Positions 1 through 8,919 of a stretch of DNA of 64,000 nt are shown here, piece after piece. Below the pieces are notes generated by a model, which made no database searches, was not told the DNA's origin, and saw only the letters and a program-made list of their open reading frames with translations. Both the position numbers and the translations under genes were made by a program. The stretch's first letter is position 1, and each line of letters starts with the position of its first letter. Origin of the DNA: Deltaproteobacteria bacterium (lineage in GTDB: Bacteria; Desulfobacterota; Deferrisomatia; Deferrisomatales; JACRMM01); contig JACRMM010000022.1 in the NCBI GenBank assembly GCA_016214985.1, positions 62,001 to 126,000 on the forward strand, read 5' to 3'.

Positions 1-14
1 AAACGGGCGCTCGT

Positions 15-44
15 TTGACATGGCACCTCCGCGATCGATAGAAT
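15..44 (+). promoter_or_regulatory. sigma-70-type promoter for ferritin-like gene
   Basis: TTGACA at 15-20 and TAGAAT at 39-44 are separated by 18 bases, a good match to a housekeeping promoter. It lies about 55 bases before the start codon of the first gene. A GC-rich inverted repeat (CCGGTCCCC and GGGGCCGG, about 54-74) sits in the leader. No experiment supports it. Confidence 0.6.
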
Positions 45-98
45 CCAACGGCCCGGTCCCCGACGGGGCCGGAAGGTGACCCCAGAGGAGGGCGGACG

Positions 99-575
99 AT
101 GAGCGCGCGCGACGCCGCGGTGGTGGCCTTGGGAGAAGCGGTGAAGTTCGAGTCGGACGGACGGGACTTCTACCTCCGGGCCGCGGCGGAAGCGGCGAGT
201 CCCCTGACCCGGGCCGTGCTCGAGGCCCTGGCCGAGGACGAGCGCGACCACGTGCGAAGGGTAAGGGAGATCTACGAGGAACTCAAGGGGAAGCCGGGCT
301 GGCCCGACGTTCCCACCATGGTGGCCCACGCCTCGGGGGTGCTCGACGCGTTCGAGCAGGCGTCCTCGAACCTGTCGGTCGTCGTGCCGCCCGATGCCGA
401 GGCCCGAGACGTCCTGGTCACGGCGACGGAGATGGAGAAGAAGGGGATCTCCTTCTACCGGGAACGGGCGGCCAAGGCGACCTGTGCTGCGGAAGAAGAG
501 TTCTTTCGAAGGCTCGTGGCCGAAGAGGAGGTGCATCTGCACACCCTCGCGAAGCTGCGGGGCACGATCGGCTAG
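99..575 (+). CDS. rubrerythrin-like ferritin-family protein
   Basis: A 158-residue all-helical protein of the ferritin-like/rubrerythrin superfamily. Two helix pairs carry carboxylate and histidine residues suited to a di-iron site: residues about 10-25 (EAVKFESDG), 48-56 (EDERDH), 112-120 (TEMEKKG) and 143-149 (AEEEVHLH). It has no C-terminal rubredoxin domain (no CxxC), so it is the short erythrin-type form. Such proteins are usually cytoplasmic and linked to peroxide detoxification or iron handling in anaerobes; the actual substrate cannot be read from sequence. The ATG is preceded by GAGGAGG. The lipoprotein gene follows 14 bases downstream and may be co-transcribed. Confidence 0.8.
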   Translation: MSARDAAVVALGEAVKFESDGRDFYLRAAAEAASPLTRAVLEALAEDERDHVRRVREIYEELKGKPGWPDVPTMVAHASGVLDAFEQASSNLSVVVPPDAEARDVLVTATEMEKKGISFYRERAAKATCAAEEEFFRRLVAEEEVHLHTLAKLRGTIG

Positions 576-589
576 ACGGGCCGGATCGC

Positions 590-1681
590 GTGACGCACAG
601 GCGGGGCGAGCGCAAGGGGCGGCTACGGTTCGCGGCGGGAGGGATTGTGCTCTTCTGCCTCGCCCTGACGGCCGCGTGCAGCCGTTCGGACCCGGAGTCG
701 GGTCCGATGGAGAAGACCTCGGGCGAGAGCGTCACCGTAGAGGTCAACTCCCGGGCCCCTGCCTTTGCCGCCCAGACCCTCGACGGCGGCACCGTGCGCC
801 TGGCCGACTCGATCGGCTCCAACGTCGTGCTGCTGGAGTTCTGGAGCATCTTCTGCAAGTCCTGCGTCGAGGAGATGCCCCACGTCGAGGATCTCTACCG
901 CCGGTACGCGGCCGAGGGCCTGACCGTGGTAAGCGTCAACACCGACGTCTTCTCCGCCAAGCGCGTCACGTCGTTCCTTCAGAAGGTGGGGATTCGTCCC
1001 CCGTACCCGATCGTTCGCGATGCTCGCCAGGAGATCGTGGAGGCGTACAAGGTGGAAGTATTGCCCGTCACGGTCTTGATCGACCGCTCGGGCTGGATTC
1101 GGCTCTACCAGGAGGGGTATCGGCCCGGCGACGAAGATCAGTTCGAGTCCAAGATCCGCCGGCTCTTGGGCCGGGAGGGGGACGAGGACGTGACCCTCGC
1201 CTCCCGGGGCGGCGTGACGGTCTTCGCGCCGGCCGGAGCCTCCCTGGCCGCGCAGGGTCAGGCCGTCTCCGCGCTTCGCAGCCGCAACGCCAACGGCGAA
1301 GACGTCGCGCTTGCGACCGGCCGGCCGAGCCTGCTGGTGTTCTGGAGCCTCTTCTGTAAACCCTGCCGGGATGAGTTTCCGCAGGTGGCGGCTCTCGCGG
1401 AGCGCTACCGGACGAAGGGGCTCGTCACCTACAGCGTCAACGTCGATTCGGACCGGCTGCGCCCGCGCGTCGACCGCTTCTCCGGAAAGCATCCGGAGCT
1501 GCCTTGCCTGCTGGACGGCACCGAGGCCGAGGGGAAGGGATCCCTGGCGAAGGCCCTGGGCGTCCGGGCCACGCCGACCCATGTGCTGCTCGACGGCCAG
1601 GGCAAGGTCCTGCACGCCACGGCCGGCAAGACCGATCTCCCGGCCCTGGAAGCGAAGATTCAGGCCGCGGTGGGGCGGTAA
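590..1681 (+). CDS. lipoprotein with two tandem TlpA/ResA-like thioredoxin domains
   Basis: A 363-residue exported thiol-disulfide protein with a GTG start. The N-terminus is a lipoprotein signal (hydrophobic stretch about 14-27, lipobox LTAAC with Cys30). Two TlpA/AhpC-TSA-like domains follow, one at about 50-195 with active-site CKSC (Cys89, Cys92) and one at about 215-360 with CKPC (Cys256, Cys259). Both domains repeat the order FWS-hFC-x-x-C followed by a SVN strand, so they look like an internal duplication. The likely role is reduction of disulfides in the periplasm, for instance during cytochrome c maturation or in redox homeostasis; that is inferred from the family. Most TlpA proteins have one domain, so the tandem form is unusual. 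Confidence 0.82.
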   Translation: MTHRRGERKGRLRFAAGGIVLFCLALTAACSRSDPESGPMEKTSGESVTVEVNSRAPAFAAQTLDGGTVRLADSIGSNVVLLEFWSIFCKSCVEEMPHVEDLYRRYAAEGLTVVSVNTDVFSAKRVTSFLQKVGIRPPYPIVRDARQEIVEAYKVEVLPVTVLIDRSGWIRLYQEGYRPGDEDQFESKIRRLLGREGDEDVTLASRGGVTVFAPAGASLAAQGQAVSALRSRNANGEDVALATGRPSLLVFWSLFCKPCRDEFPQVAALAERYRTKGLVTYSVNVDSDRLRPRVDRFSGKHPELPCLLDGTEAEGKGSLAKALGVRATPTHVLLDGQGKVLHATAGKTDLPALEAKIQAAVGR

Positions 1682-1708
1682 GGGTCCCCGGGAGGCGTGA
1701 GCGGTCTT

Positions 1709-1737
1709 TTGACACGCCCTGGCCCCGTTGCTACAGT
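1709..1737 (+). promoter_or_regulatory. sigma-70-type promoter for nifUS
   Basis: TTGACA (1709-1714) and TACAGT (1732-1737) are spaced by 17 bases, about 47 bases before the nifU start codon. This suggests nifU-nifS is transcribed on its own rather than from the upstream lipoprotein promoter. Confidence 0.6.
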
Positions 1738-1783
1738 CTGAGGCCCGCTCATCCCAAGAAGACGCGCTCGGAGGACGAGGCCC

Positions 1784-2623
1784 ATGTGGGATTATACAGA
1801 CAAGGTCAAGGAGCACTTCCTGAACCCTCACAATGTCGGCAAGATCGACGACGCCGACGGGGTGGGGGAGGTCGGCAGCCTCGCCTGCGGCGATGCGCTG
1901 CGGCTCTACCTCAAGGTGGATGAAGACGAGCGCATTGTCGACGCCAAGTTCCAGACCTTCGGCTGCGGCAGCGCCATCGCCTCGAGCTCCGCGCTCACCG
2001 AGATGGTCCGAGGGCTTACCTTGGACGAAGCGCTCAAGATCACCAATAAGGAGATCGCCGACTACCTCGGGGGGTTGCCCAAGGAGAAGATGCACTGCTC
2101 GGTCATGGGCCGCGAGGCGCTGGAGGCGGCGATCGCGAACTACCGGGGCATCGAGCTGCCCAAGCACGAGCTCGAAGGCGAGGTCGTCTGCGAGTGCTTC
2201 GGCGTCACGGACACCCAGATCCGGCGGGCCATCGAGGAGAACCAACTGACGACGGTCGAGGACGTCACCCACTACACGAAAGCCGGTGGCGGCTGTGAGC
2301 GGTGCATGCCGGACCTCCAGCGGATCCTCTCGGAGGCGCTGGGCGCACGGGAGGAGAAGGTGCGGGTGACGGCGCCCCGGAAGCTGACGAACCTCCAGCG
2401 CATCCAGCTCGTGCAGAAGGTCATCGACGAGGAGATCCGGCCCAACCTCCAGGCGGACGGAGGCGACCTCGAGATCGTGGACGTGGACGGCACCACGGTG
2501 TACGTAAGCCTGCGCGGCACGTGCACCCACTGCCCCTCGGCCCAGATCACCCTCAAGGACGGCGTGGAGGGCCGGCTCCGGGAGCTCGTGGACTCGGATA
2601 TCCGTGTCGTGGAGGTGCAGTGA
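1784..2623 (+). CDS. nifU: Fe-S cluster scaffold NifU
   Basis: A 279-residue three-domain NifU. The N-terminal IscU-like domain (about 1-125) has the three ligand cysteines Cys35, Cys61 and Cys105. A central Bfd-like [2Fe-2S] domain (about 130-180) contains VCECFGVTD and GCERC. A C-terminal NifU domain (about 200-279) carries CTHCPSA. The length is that of full NifU. It accepts sulfur from NifS, whose ATG overlaps the nifU stop codon (TGATG), so the two are translationally coupled. No nitrogenase genes are in the window, and many anaerobes use NifUS as the general Fe-S assembly system. That is the simplest reading here. Confidence 0.93.
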   Translation: MWDYTDKVKEHFLNPHNVGKIDDADGVGEVGSLACGDALRLYLKVDEDERIVDAKFQTFGCGSAIASSSALTEMVRGLTLDEALKITNKEIADYLGGLPKEKMHCSVMGREALEAAIANYRGIELPKHELEGEVVCECFGVTDTQIRRAIEENQLTTVEDVTHYTKAGGGCERCMPDLQRILSEALGAREEKVRVTAPRKLTNLQRIQLVQKVIDEEIRPNLQADGGDLEIVDVDGTTVYVSLRGTCTHCPSAQITLKDGVEGRLRELVDSDIRVVEVQ

Positions 2624-3807
2624 TGGCCGTCGTGTACCTGGACAACAACGCCACTACGCAGGTAGCCCCCGAGGTCTTCGAGGAGATGGCGCCCTACTTC
2701 TCTTCCCTCTATGGGAACCCCTCGAGCATGCACTCCTTCGGGGGTCAGGTCGGGCGCACGCTTGCCCAGGCGCGGGACCGCGTCGCGTCACTCCTGGGCT
2801 GCCAGGCGAGCGAGATCCTGTTCACCTCCTGCGGCACCGAAGGCGACAGCACCGCGATCCGCTCGGCCCTGGAAGCCCAGCCGGAGAAGCGCCACGTGGT
2901 CACCACCAAGGTAGAGCACCCGGCCGTGCTCAACCTGGTGAACCATCTCGTGAAGAAAGGATACCACGTCACGCTCCTCAGCGTGGACGGCCAGGGCCGG
3001 CTCGACCCGGAGGAGCTCCGGGCGAGCCTGCGCGACGACACGGCGCTGGTCTCGGTCATGTACGCCAACAACGAGACCGGGACGGTGTTCCCTCTGCCCG
3101 AGATCGCCGACCTGGTGAAGAGCCGAGGGATCCTCCTGCACACCGACGCGGTGCAGGCCGTGGGGAAGATCCCGATCGACCTCAAGACGCTGCCGGTGGA
3201 CCTGCTGGTCCTGTCGGGGCACAAGCTCCACGCGCCCAAGGGCGTGGGGGCCCTCTTCGTGCGCAAGGGCACGGCGTTTCGACCCTTCCTCATCGGCGGC
3301 CACCAGGAGAGGGGCCGGCGCGGGGGCACGGAGAACGTGCCCGGCATCGTCGCCCTCGGCAAGGCGTGCGAGCTCGCCGCTGCAGGCCTCGAGGCGGAAA
3401 ACACGCACGTGCGCCGGCTGCGTGACCGCCTCGAACAGGGCCTGCTGGCCGCGATCCCCGAAACCCGGCTGAACGGCGACCCCGCCGAGCGCCTGCCGAA
3501 CACGGTCAACCTCTCCTTCAAGTTCGTGGAAGGGGAGGCGATCCTACTCCTCCTGGACCAGCTCGGCGTGTGCGCGAGCTCCGGTTCGGCGTGCACCTCG
3601 GGCAGCCTCGAGCCCTCCCACGTGCTGCGGGCCATGGGCGTGCCGTTCACGTTTGCCCACGGGTCCGTGCGCTTCAGCCTTTCCCGGTACAACACGGAAG
3701 CGGAGATCGACTTCGTGGTGCGGGAGATGCCCAAGGTCATCGAGCGGCTCCGGTCCATCTCGCCCTTCACCGAGGGGGACCACGAGATGCCGGCCTGCAC
3801 CTGCTGA
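2623..3807 (+). CDS. nifS: cysteine desulfurase NifS
   Basis: A 394-residue PLP-dependent aminotransferase class V enzyme that converts cysteine to alanine and hands sulfur to NifU. It has the N-terminal YLDNNATT motif, the PLP lysine in SGHKLHAPKG (Lys201), and the mobile catalytic loop SSGSACTSG (Cys324). The start is the ATG that overlaps the nifU stop; an open frame continues upstream inside nifU but has no support. The C-terminus ends CTC, adding a Cys-x-Cys tail that many NifS proteins lack. Its use is unknown. Confidence 0.94.
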   Translation: MAVVYLDNNATTQVAPEVFEEMAPYFSSLYGNPSSMHSFGGQVGRTLAQARDRVASLLGCQASEILFTSCGTEGDSTAIRSALEAQPEKRHVVTTKVEHPAVLNLVNHLVKKGYHVTLLSVDGQGRLDPEELRASLRDDTALVSVMYANNETGTVFPLPEIADLVKSRGILLHTDAVQAVGKIPIDLKTLPVDLLVLSGHKLHAPKGVGALFVRKGTAFRPFLIGGHQERGRRGGTENVPGIVALGKACELAAAGLEAENTHVRRLRDRLEQGLLAAIPETRLNGDPAERLPNTVNLSFKFVEGEAILLLLDQLGVCASSGSACTSGSLEPSHVLRAMGVPFTFAHGSVRFSLSRYNTEAEIDFVVREMPKVIERLRSISPFTEGDHEMPACTC

Positions 3808-3816
3808 GCTGGCCTG

Positions 3817-4374
3817 TTGGATCCGGCCGGCCCCGACCTCGACCGCCTCGAGGAGAAGATCCAGCGACTGAAGAGGGAATACGACCTGTTTCTGGCCGGC
3901 CAGCGAAGGGGTGAGCCGGTTTCGCTCCACGACGAGCTGGACCGGGAGATTCGCCGCCTGTCCCGCTACCCCCTGACCTCCACCGTGGCACGCTTCCGGA
4001 TGTCGTCCCTCGCGCACCGGTTCCGGGCCCTGGAGACCCAGATCCGGAGCCTCCTTGACCAGAGGGAGGCGCGAAAGCGCGACGGCGAGCCCCGGCCCGC
4101 GCCGGGGCCGGCCAGCGTCGTGGTGGACCGCGCGGCCCTGGAGAACCCGCGGGCCATTGAGGCTCACCTTCGCGCCCTCCACCGTGCTCTCGCCGAGTCC
4201 CTGAACGGACGCACGCCCCCTCCGGTCGAGGGCCTGAAGGCGCGCCTGCTCGAGGAGGCGCGCCGCCTCGTCGAGCGACCGGGCGTGGCTGCCGTTCGCT
4301 TCACACTCGTGTGCGAGGAGAAGGGCCCGCGCATCCGCGGAGAGCTCCTCCCCGAGGGCGGGCGCGGGCTCTGA
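3817..4374 (+). CDS. conserved hypothetical, helical, MXAN_5187-C-like
   Basis: A 185-residue protein with an apparent TTG start, 9 bases after nifS. The N-terminal half is a charged helical region (LDRLEEKIQRLKREYDLFL, then a RRLSRYPLTSTVARFRMSSL segment) that resembles the MXAN_5187 C-terminal domain of deltaproteobacteria. I recall this resemblance and have not tested it. A Pro/Arg-rich linker near residues 88-100 leads to a second helical part. There is no signal peptide or membrane segment. The tight spacing suggests it belongs to the nifUS operon, but no function can be assigned. Confidence 0.6.
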   Translation: MDPAGPDLDRLEEKIQRLKREYDLFLAGQRRGEPVSLHDELDREIRRLSRYPLTSTVARFRMSSLAHRFRALETQIRSLLDQREARKRDGEPRPAPGPASVVVDRAALENPRAIEAHLRALHRALAESLNGRTPPPVEGLKARLLEEARRLVERPGVAAVRFTLVCEEKGPRIRGELLPEGGRGL

Positions 4375-4376
4375 GA

Positions 4377-4400
4377 CCCTGACGCGGGGCCGGGTCAGGG
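4377..4400. terminator. inverted repeat between convergent genes
   Basis: CCCTGAC and GTCAGGG flank a 10-base GC-rich loop in the gap between the plus-strand operon and the convergent kinase gene. It could act as a bidirectional terminator, but it has no T-tract, and the right arm overlaps the kinase stop codon. Confidence 0.3.
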
Positions 4401-5522
4401 GAGCGGCGTCCGAGCGGGGGCAACGACCGGCAAGGCGAAGAAGAACGTCGTGCCCTTCCCCGGCACGGACTCGACCCAGATTCTTCCCCCGTGACCCTCG
4501 ACGATCTTTCGGCAGATCGCCAGCCCGATCCCGGTCCCCGGCACATCTGCGCCGGTCGGCAGTCGCTTGAACATGCCGAAGATCTCCTCGGCGTGCTCCG
4601 GGGCGATGCCGATCCCGTTGTCCCGCACCGCGAACACCCACTCGTCGTCGCGGTGACGGGCCGAGACGTGGATGCGGGGAGCGTCGTTTCCCCGGAATTT
4701 CAGCGCGTTGGCGACCAGGTTCTGGAAGAGCTGATCGACCTGCCCCTTCCGCGCCCGGACGACGGGCAGGGGATCCCGGGTCACGACCGCCCCGCACGCC
4801 TCGATCGTGCCGCCGAGGTCTTCCAGGACGCGGTCGAGCGCAGCGCCGGCGTCGGTTTCCTCGAGCGACGCATCCCCTGCGCCCACCGTCGAGTAGACCA
4901 GCAGGTCGTCGATCAGTGCCTCCATCCGCCGCGCTCCGGCCATCGCGTGGGCGACGCACTCCGCGGCGTCGGGCTCCAGTCCTTCCCCCTGGCGGCGCGC
5001 GAGGAGCTGAAGATACCCTCCGATGGCGACCAGCGGCGACTTGAGGTCGTGCGCAACCACGTGCGCGTACTGTTCCAGCTCAGCGTTCGACTGTGCCAGT
5101 TCCCTGGCCTTTGCTTCCAGTTCCCGCTGCGACGCCTTCCGCTCGGCGAGCGCCTCGTTGAGATTGCCAATGAGCTCCTGGCGCCGGCGGAGCATGGTCT
5201 TCAGCCCTGCGAGCGACAGGGCCGCTGCGGCATAGACGGCGAGGTGGACCGAGACGTTGAGAGAGCGCAAGGCGGGCGGGTCGTAGGGCCGGTCGAAGGC
5301 GACCTCGGTGCCGAAGAACGCCAATGTGCTGGAGAGGGCGACCCAGAGCCCTTGCCAGTGGCCGAAGAACCAGGTGACGAGAGCGATGGGGACCAGGTAC
5401 AGGATGGACAGCCGCACTTCTGCGCCGGCGACGAACTGGGCAGACACTACGAGTACGACGCCGGCAAAGCCCAGCGCGAGCGCGGATTTCGTCGGGGCCG
5501 CGCCGTCGCCTCCACGTCTCAT
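4395..5522 (-). CDS. membrane sensor histidine kinase
   Basis: A 375-residue kinase. Residues about 12-110 hold three or four hydrophobic segments resembling an integral-membrane sensor (DUF4118/MASE-like), with no periplasmic loop of useful size. A coiled coil (about 115-150) leads to a HisKA domain with the phospho-acceptor in HVVAHDLKSPL and an HATPase_c domain with N box (QNLVANALKF), G1 (DNGIGI) and G2 (GTGIGLAI). No receiver partner is adjacent, so the kinase is an orphan. The ATG at 5522 was chosen because AGGGAG precedes it; the open frame runs 44 codons further upstream without a ribosome binding site. Confidence 0.82.
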   Translation of the reverse strand: MRRGGDGAAPTKSALALGFAGVVLVVSAQFVAGAEVRLSILYLVPIALVTWFFGHWQGLWVALSSTLAFFGTEVAFDRPYDPPALRSLNVSVHLAVYAAAALSLAGLKTMLRRRQELIGNLNEALAERKASQRELEAKARELAQSNAELEQYAHVVAHDLKSPLVAIGGYLQLLARRQGEGLEPDAAECVAHAMAGARRMEALIDDLLVYSTVGAGDASLEETDAGAALDRVLEDLGGTIEACGAVVTRDPLPVVRARKGQVDQLFQNLVANALKFRGNDAPRIHVSARHRDDEWVFAVRDNGIGIAPEHAEEIFGMFKRLPTGADVPGTGIGLAICRKIVEGHGGRIWVESVPGKGTTFFFALPVVAPARTPLP

Positions 5523-5754
5523 CGATTGCTCCCTCGGTTGGTTCGCGCCGTGAAGCCGCGCGGGTTGGCCCGAGTCGCCCGTTGCTCCCGGCGGTCCGGG
5601 CACTCGGGCCAGCCTACCATGAAGCGAGGGGGTGCAAAGGGGCGAAGGCTCCACGCGGACCGCACCGCTTCATTGATCCTTTGTTTCCTTGGTGGAGATG
5701 GCTACCATTGAACGCTGTGGGGAAACCGGATCGGGCCTTCGCTGGGTGAGTCAG

Positions 5755-8700
5755 ATGGTCGACAGGGTCTTCGGAAGGGGCAGCGCGGAACGTGGGCAGG
5801 AGGGGACGGGAGAGACGGTAAGCGGCGACGCTTCTGCTCCTGACGGCGGTGGGCTGCCCGCGGTGGGCCTGCCAACCATTCCCGCTCCGTCGGGCCCGGG
5901 GGGGCGGCCGGGTTGGCTGAGACGACACGCCCTCTTGCTCGTCGGAGTGCTGGTCGGGTGCGCCCTGGTCGGACTGCTGGTCGGCGAGATGCTCGGCTCG
6001 CGGATGCAGGCGAGGCTCTTCTCGAGTCTCGCGCGAAAGCTGAGCTACGGGCCCGAGCCGGGCCCGAGCCCGGACCAACCGGTGCCGAACCAGGGGCCCT
6101 ACGACGTGCGCCTCGGGTACGCGCAGCTCCCGGTGTTCCTCCACCGGCTCCAGAGTGCCGGCTACGCGATCGAGTCCCAGGCCCGGCTCTCCCCGATGCT
6201 CCGCAAGCTCGCGCAGAAGGGGCTCTTCCTCCCCTACCGGGAGAAGAGCCAGGCAGGGCTCCGGGTGCTCGATCGCGGCCGCCGGGACTTCTACCGCACC
6301 GCCTTCCCCGGGCGCGTCTACGGCGGCTTCTCGGACCTTCCGCCGCGCATGGTGGATGCGCTCCTGTTCATCGAGAACCGAGGGCTGCTCGACCCCCGCC
6401 ACCCGGCCCAGAACCCGGCGGTCGACTGGGGGCGGCTCGCGAAGGCCGTGGGCTCGAAGGCGCTCAGCGTGGTGGAGGGGAACCGGAAGGTCTTCGGAGG
6501 CAGCACGCTCGCCACCCAGATGGAGAAGTTCCGCCACTCCCCGGAGGGCCGAACGCACTCCGCGCGGGACAAGCTGCGCCAGATGCTGTCGGCCAGCCTG
6601 CGGGCGTACCAGGGCGGTCCCGAGACGCTCGCCGCGAGGCGTCGGATCATCCTGGACTACGTCAACGCGGTGCCGCTGGCCGCCGTGCCGGGGTTCGGCG
6701 AGGTCAACGGCCTGGGAGACGGCCTCTGGGCGTGGTACGGGAGGGACTTCGCCACGGTCAACCGGGTGCTCTCCGGCTCATCCGGCGACCCGAGGGAGCA
6801 GGCCCTGGCCTTCAAGCAGGCGGTGAGCCTGTTCCTCGCCCAGCGTCGCCCCAGCTATTACCTGGGCCAGGATCGGGCCGCACTCGAGGACCTGACCGAC
6901 AGCTACCTCCGCGTCATGGCCGAGGAGGGGGTGATCCCCCGCGAGCTTCGCGACGATGCCCTGCGGGCGAGGCTCGGCCCCGAGCCGACGACCGCCGAGC
7001 CGGGCCGCCGCTCTTTCTTGGAGCACAAGGCCGTCGGCTCGATCCGTGCGCGCCTCCTCGGCGAGTTGGGCCTGCCCGGCCTCTACGACCTCGACCGCCT
7101 CGACCTGGCGGTGGAGACGACCCTGGACCTCCCGGCCCAGGAGGGGGTCACCCGTGTGCTTCACTCGCTTCGCGACCCGACCTACGTGAAGGAGGCTGGC
7201 CTGGGCGGACCGCGCCTGCTCGACCGCGGGGATCCCTCCCGGGTGGTGTATGCCTTCACCCTCTTCGAGCGGGCCGACGGCGCCAACCGCGTCCGGGTTC
7301 AGGCGGACACCTGGGACCAGCCCCTGGACATCAACGAGGGCATCAAGATGGACCTCGGGTCCACGGCCAAGCTGCGGACCCTGCTCACGTACCTCGAGAT
7401 CGTCGCTCGGTTCCACCACCGGTACTCCGGGCTCTCGTCCGACGAGCTGCGCGCCCAGGCGACGCAGCCGTCGAGCCGCCTGGGGGCGTGGGCACTGGGC
7501 TACCTGCGCGGGGCCGCGGATCGGAGCCTCGCGGCGATGCTCGAGGCGGCGCTGGACCGACGCTACTCCGCCAGTCCCTATGAGCGCTTCTTCACGGGCG
7601 GTGGCCGGCACACCTTCCAGAACTTCAGCCCGGACGACAACGGCCGCGTGATGCCGGTGAGGGAGGCGCTGCGGCGCTCGGTCAACCTGGTCTTCATCCG
7701 GGTGATGCGCGACATCGTCGACGACTACGAGTTCGAGGAGGTCGGCGACCGACGGGCGCTCCTGGAGAACGGAGACGCCCCTCGCCGACGTGCGTACCTC
7801 GAGCGGTTCGCCGACCAGGAGGGGAGCGCGTTCCTGCGGCGCTTCTACGAGAGGCACGCGGGCAGGACGCCGAAGGAGTCCCTGGACCTCGTGCTCTCGG
7901 GGGTGCGGCTCACTCCGGCGCGGATCGCCACGGTGCTGCGCTCGACCGACCCGGGCGCCGGCATCGAGACTCTTCGGGGGCTGCTCGCAGCCCTCCTGCC
8001 CAAAGAGCGCGTCACCGACGAGAAGTTGGCCGGGCTCTTCGAGAAGTACTCGCCGGAACAATTCTCCCTCGTCGACCGGGGGTACATCGCGCGCGTCCAC
8101 CCCCTGGAGCTCTGGCTCGTCGACTACCTGCGCCGCCATCCGGCGGCGACCCTTCCCCAGGTGCTCGCCGATAGCGTGGCCGAGCGCCAGGAGGTCTACG
8201 GGTGGCTCTTCAAGACGCGGCGCAAGCGCGCCCAGGACCGGCGCATCTCGGTGCTCCTGGAGCAGGAGGCTTTCCGGGAGATCGGGGCGGAGTGGCGCCG
8301 GCTGGGCTACCCTTTTGCCACGCTCGTCCCCTCCTTTGCTACGGCCATCGGGAGCTCCGCGGACCGGCCCTCCGCCATGGCCGAGCTGATGGGCATCCTC
8401 GCCAATGACGGGGTTCGCCTGCCGACGGTGCGAGTGGACCGGCTCCATTTCGCCGCCGACACCCCCTACGAGACCGTGATGGCGTGGGACCCCCGGGGCG
8501 GGGAGCGCGTGCTCGCCCCGGAGATCGCGGCGGTCACCCGCCGCGCCCTCGTCGACGTGGTCGAGGAGGGCACGGCGCAGCGGCTCAAACGGGTGCTCCA
8601 GCGCCCCGACGGCACGAGGCTCGTCGTGGGCGGGAAGACCGGCACCGGAGACCACCGGTACGAGCGCTACGCCCCGGGGGGCCGCCTGATCGACTCGCGC

Positions 8701-8919
8701 GTGGTCAACCGCGCCGCGACCTTCGTCTTCCTGATCGGGGACCGGTTCTTCGGTGTGGCGACGGCCTACGTGCCGGGCCCAGAGGCGGCCCGATACGATT
8801 TCACGAGCTCGCTGCCCGTGGAGCTCGTGGGGTTGCTCCTGCCGGAGCTCTCCTCGGTCCTCGATGGCCGTTCGGCCGCCCCTCCCGGGCCTGCAGCGCC
8901 GGAGCGCCGCCCGGACTAG
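5755..8919 (+). CDS. class A penicillin-binding protein (GT51 plus transpeptidase)
   Basis: A bifunctional peptidoglycan synthase of about 1,054 residues, longer than the usual 650-850. A transmembrane helix (about 59-81) anchors it in the inner membrane. The GT51 glycosyltransferase domain (about 180-330) has FIENRG in place of the usual EDRRF-type motif, then GGSTLATQ. The transpeptidase domain carries the serine nucleophile motif STAK (Ser536, Lys539), SVN (Ser642) and KTG (Lys961). About 300 residues, mostly helical, lie between SVN and KTG, which is unusual. The usual ILExYLN glycosyltransferase motif reads IILDYVN. The start is uncertain: ATG 5755 has GGGTGAG before it, but TTG 5689 and ATG 5698 are in frame. 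The 3' end overlaps the convergent gene by 4 bases. Confidence 0.85.
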   Translation: MVDRVFGRGSAERGQEGTGETVSGDASAPDGGGLPAVGLPTIPAPSGPGGRPGWLRRHALLLVGVLVGCALVGLLVGEMLGSRMQARLFSSLARKLSYGPEPGPSPDQPVPNQGPYDVRLGYAQLPVFLHRLQSAGYAIESQARLSPMLRKLAQKGLFLPYREKSQAGLRVLDRGRRDFYRTAFPGRVYGGFSDLPPRMVDALLFIENRGLLDPRHPAQNPAVDWGRLAKAVGSKALSVVEGNRKVFGGSTLATQMEKFRHSPEGRTHSARDKLRQMLSASLRAYQGGPETLAARRRIILDYVNAVPLAAVPGFGEVNGLGDGLWAWYGRDFATVNRVLSGSSGDPREQALAFKQAVSLFLAQRRPSYYLGQDRAALEDLTDSYLRVMAEEGVIPRELRDDALRARLGPEPTTAEPGRRSFLEHKAVGSIRARLLGELGLPGLYDLDRLDLAVETTLDLPAQEGVTRVLHSLRDPTYVKEAGLGGPRLLDRGDPSRVVYAFTLFERADGANRVRVQADTWDQPLDINEGIKMDLGSTAKLRTLLTYLEIVARFHHRYSGLSSDELRAQATQPSSRLGAWALGYLRGAADRSLAAMLEAALDRRYSASPYERFFTGGGRHTFQNFSPDDNGRVMPVREALRRSVNLVFIRVMRDIVDDYEFEEVGDRRALLENGDAPRRRAYLERFADQEGSAFLRRFYERHAGRTPKESLDLVLSGVRLTPARIATVLRSTDPGAGIETLRGLLAALLPKERVTDEKLAGLFEKYSPEQFSLVDRGYIARVHPLELWLVDYLRRHPAATLPQVLADSVAERQEVYGWLFKTRRKRAQDRRISVLLEQEAFREIGAEWRRLGYPFATLVPSFATAIGSSADRPSAMAELMGILANDGVRLPTVRVDRLHFAADTPYETVMAWDPRGGERVLAPEIAAVTRRALVDVVEEGTAQRLKRVLQRPDGTRLVVGGKTGTGDHRYERYAPGGRLIDSRVVNRAATFVFLIGDRFFGVATAYVPGPEAARYDFTSSLPVELVGLLLPELSSVLDGRSAAPPGPAAPERRPD

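Noticed and set aside
623..2530. Long minus-strand open frame opposite the lipoprotein and nifU
   Set aside because: It mirrors coding sequence with strong families and has no recognisable motif.
1784..3807. Nitrogen fixation locus
   Set aside because: Only nifU and nifS are present. These serve general Fe-S assembly in many anaerobes, and no nifHDK or nifENB is seen.
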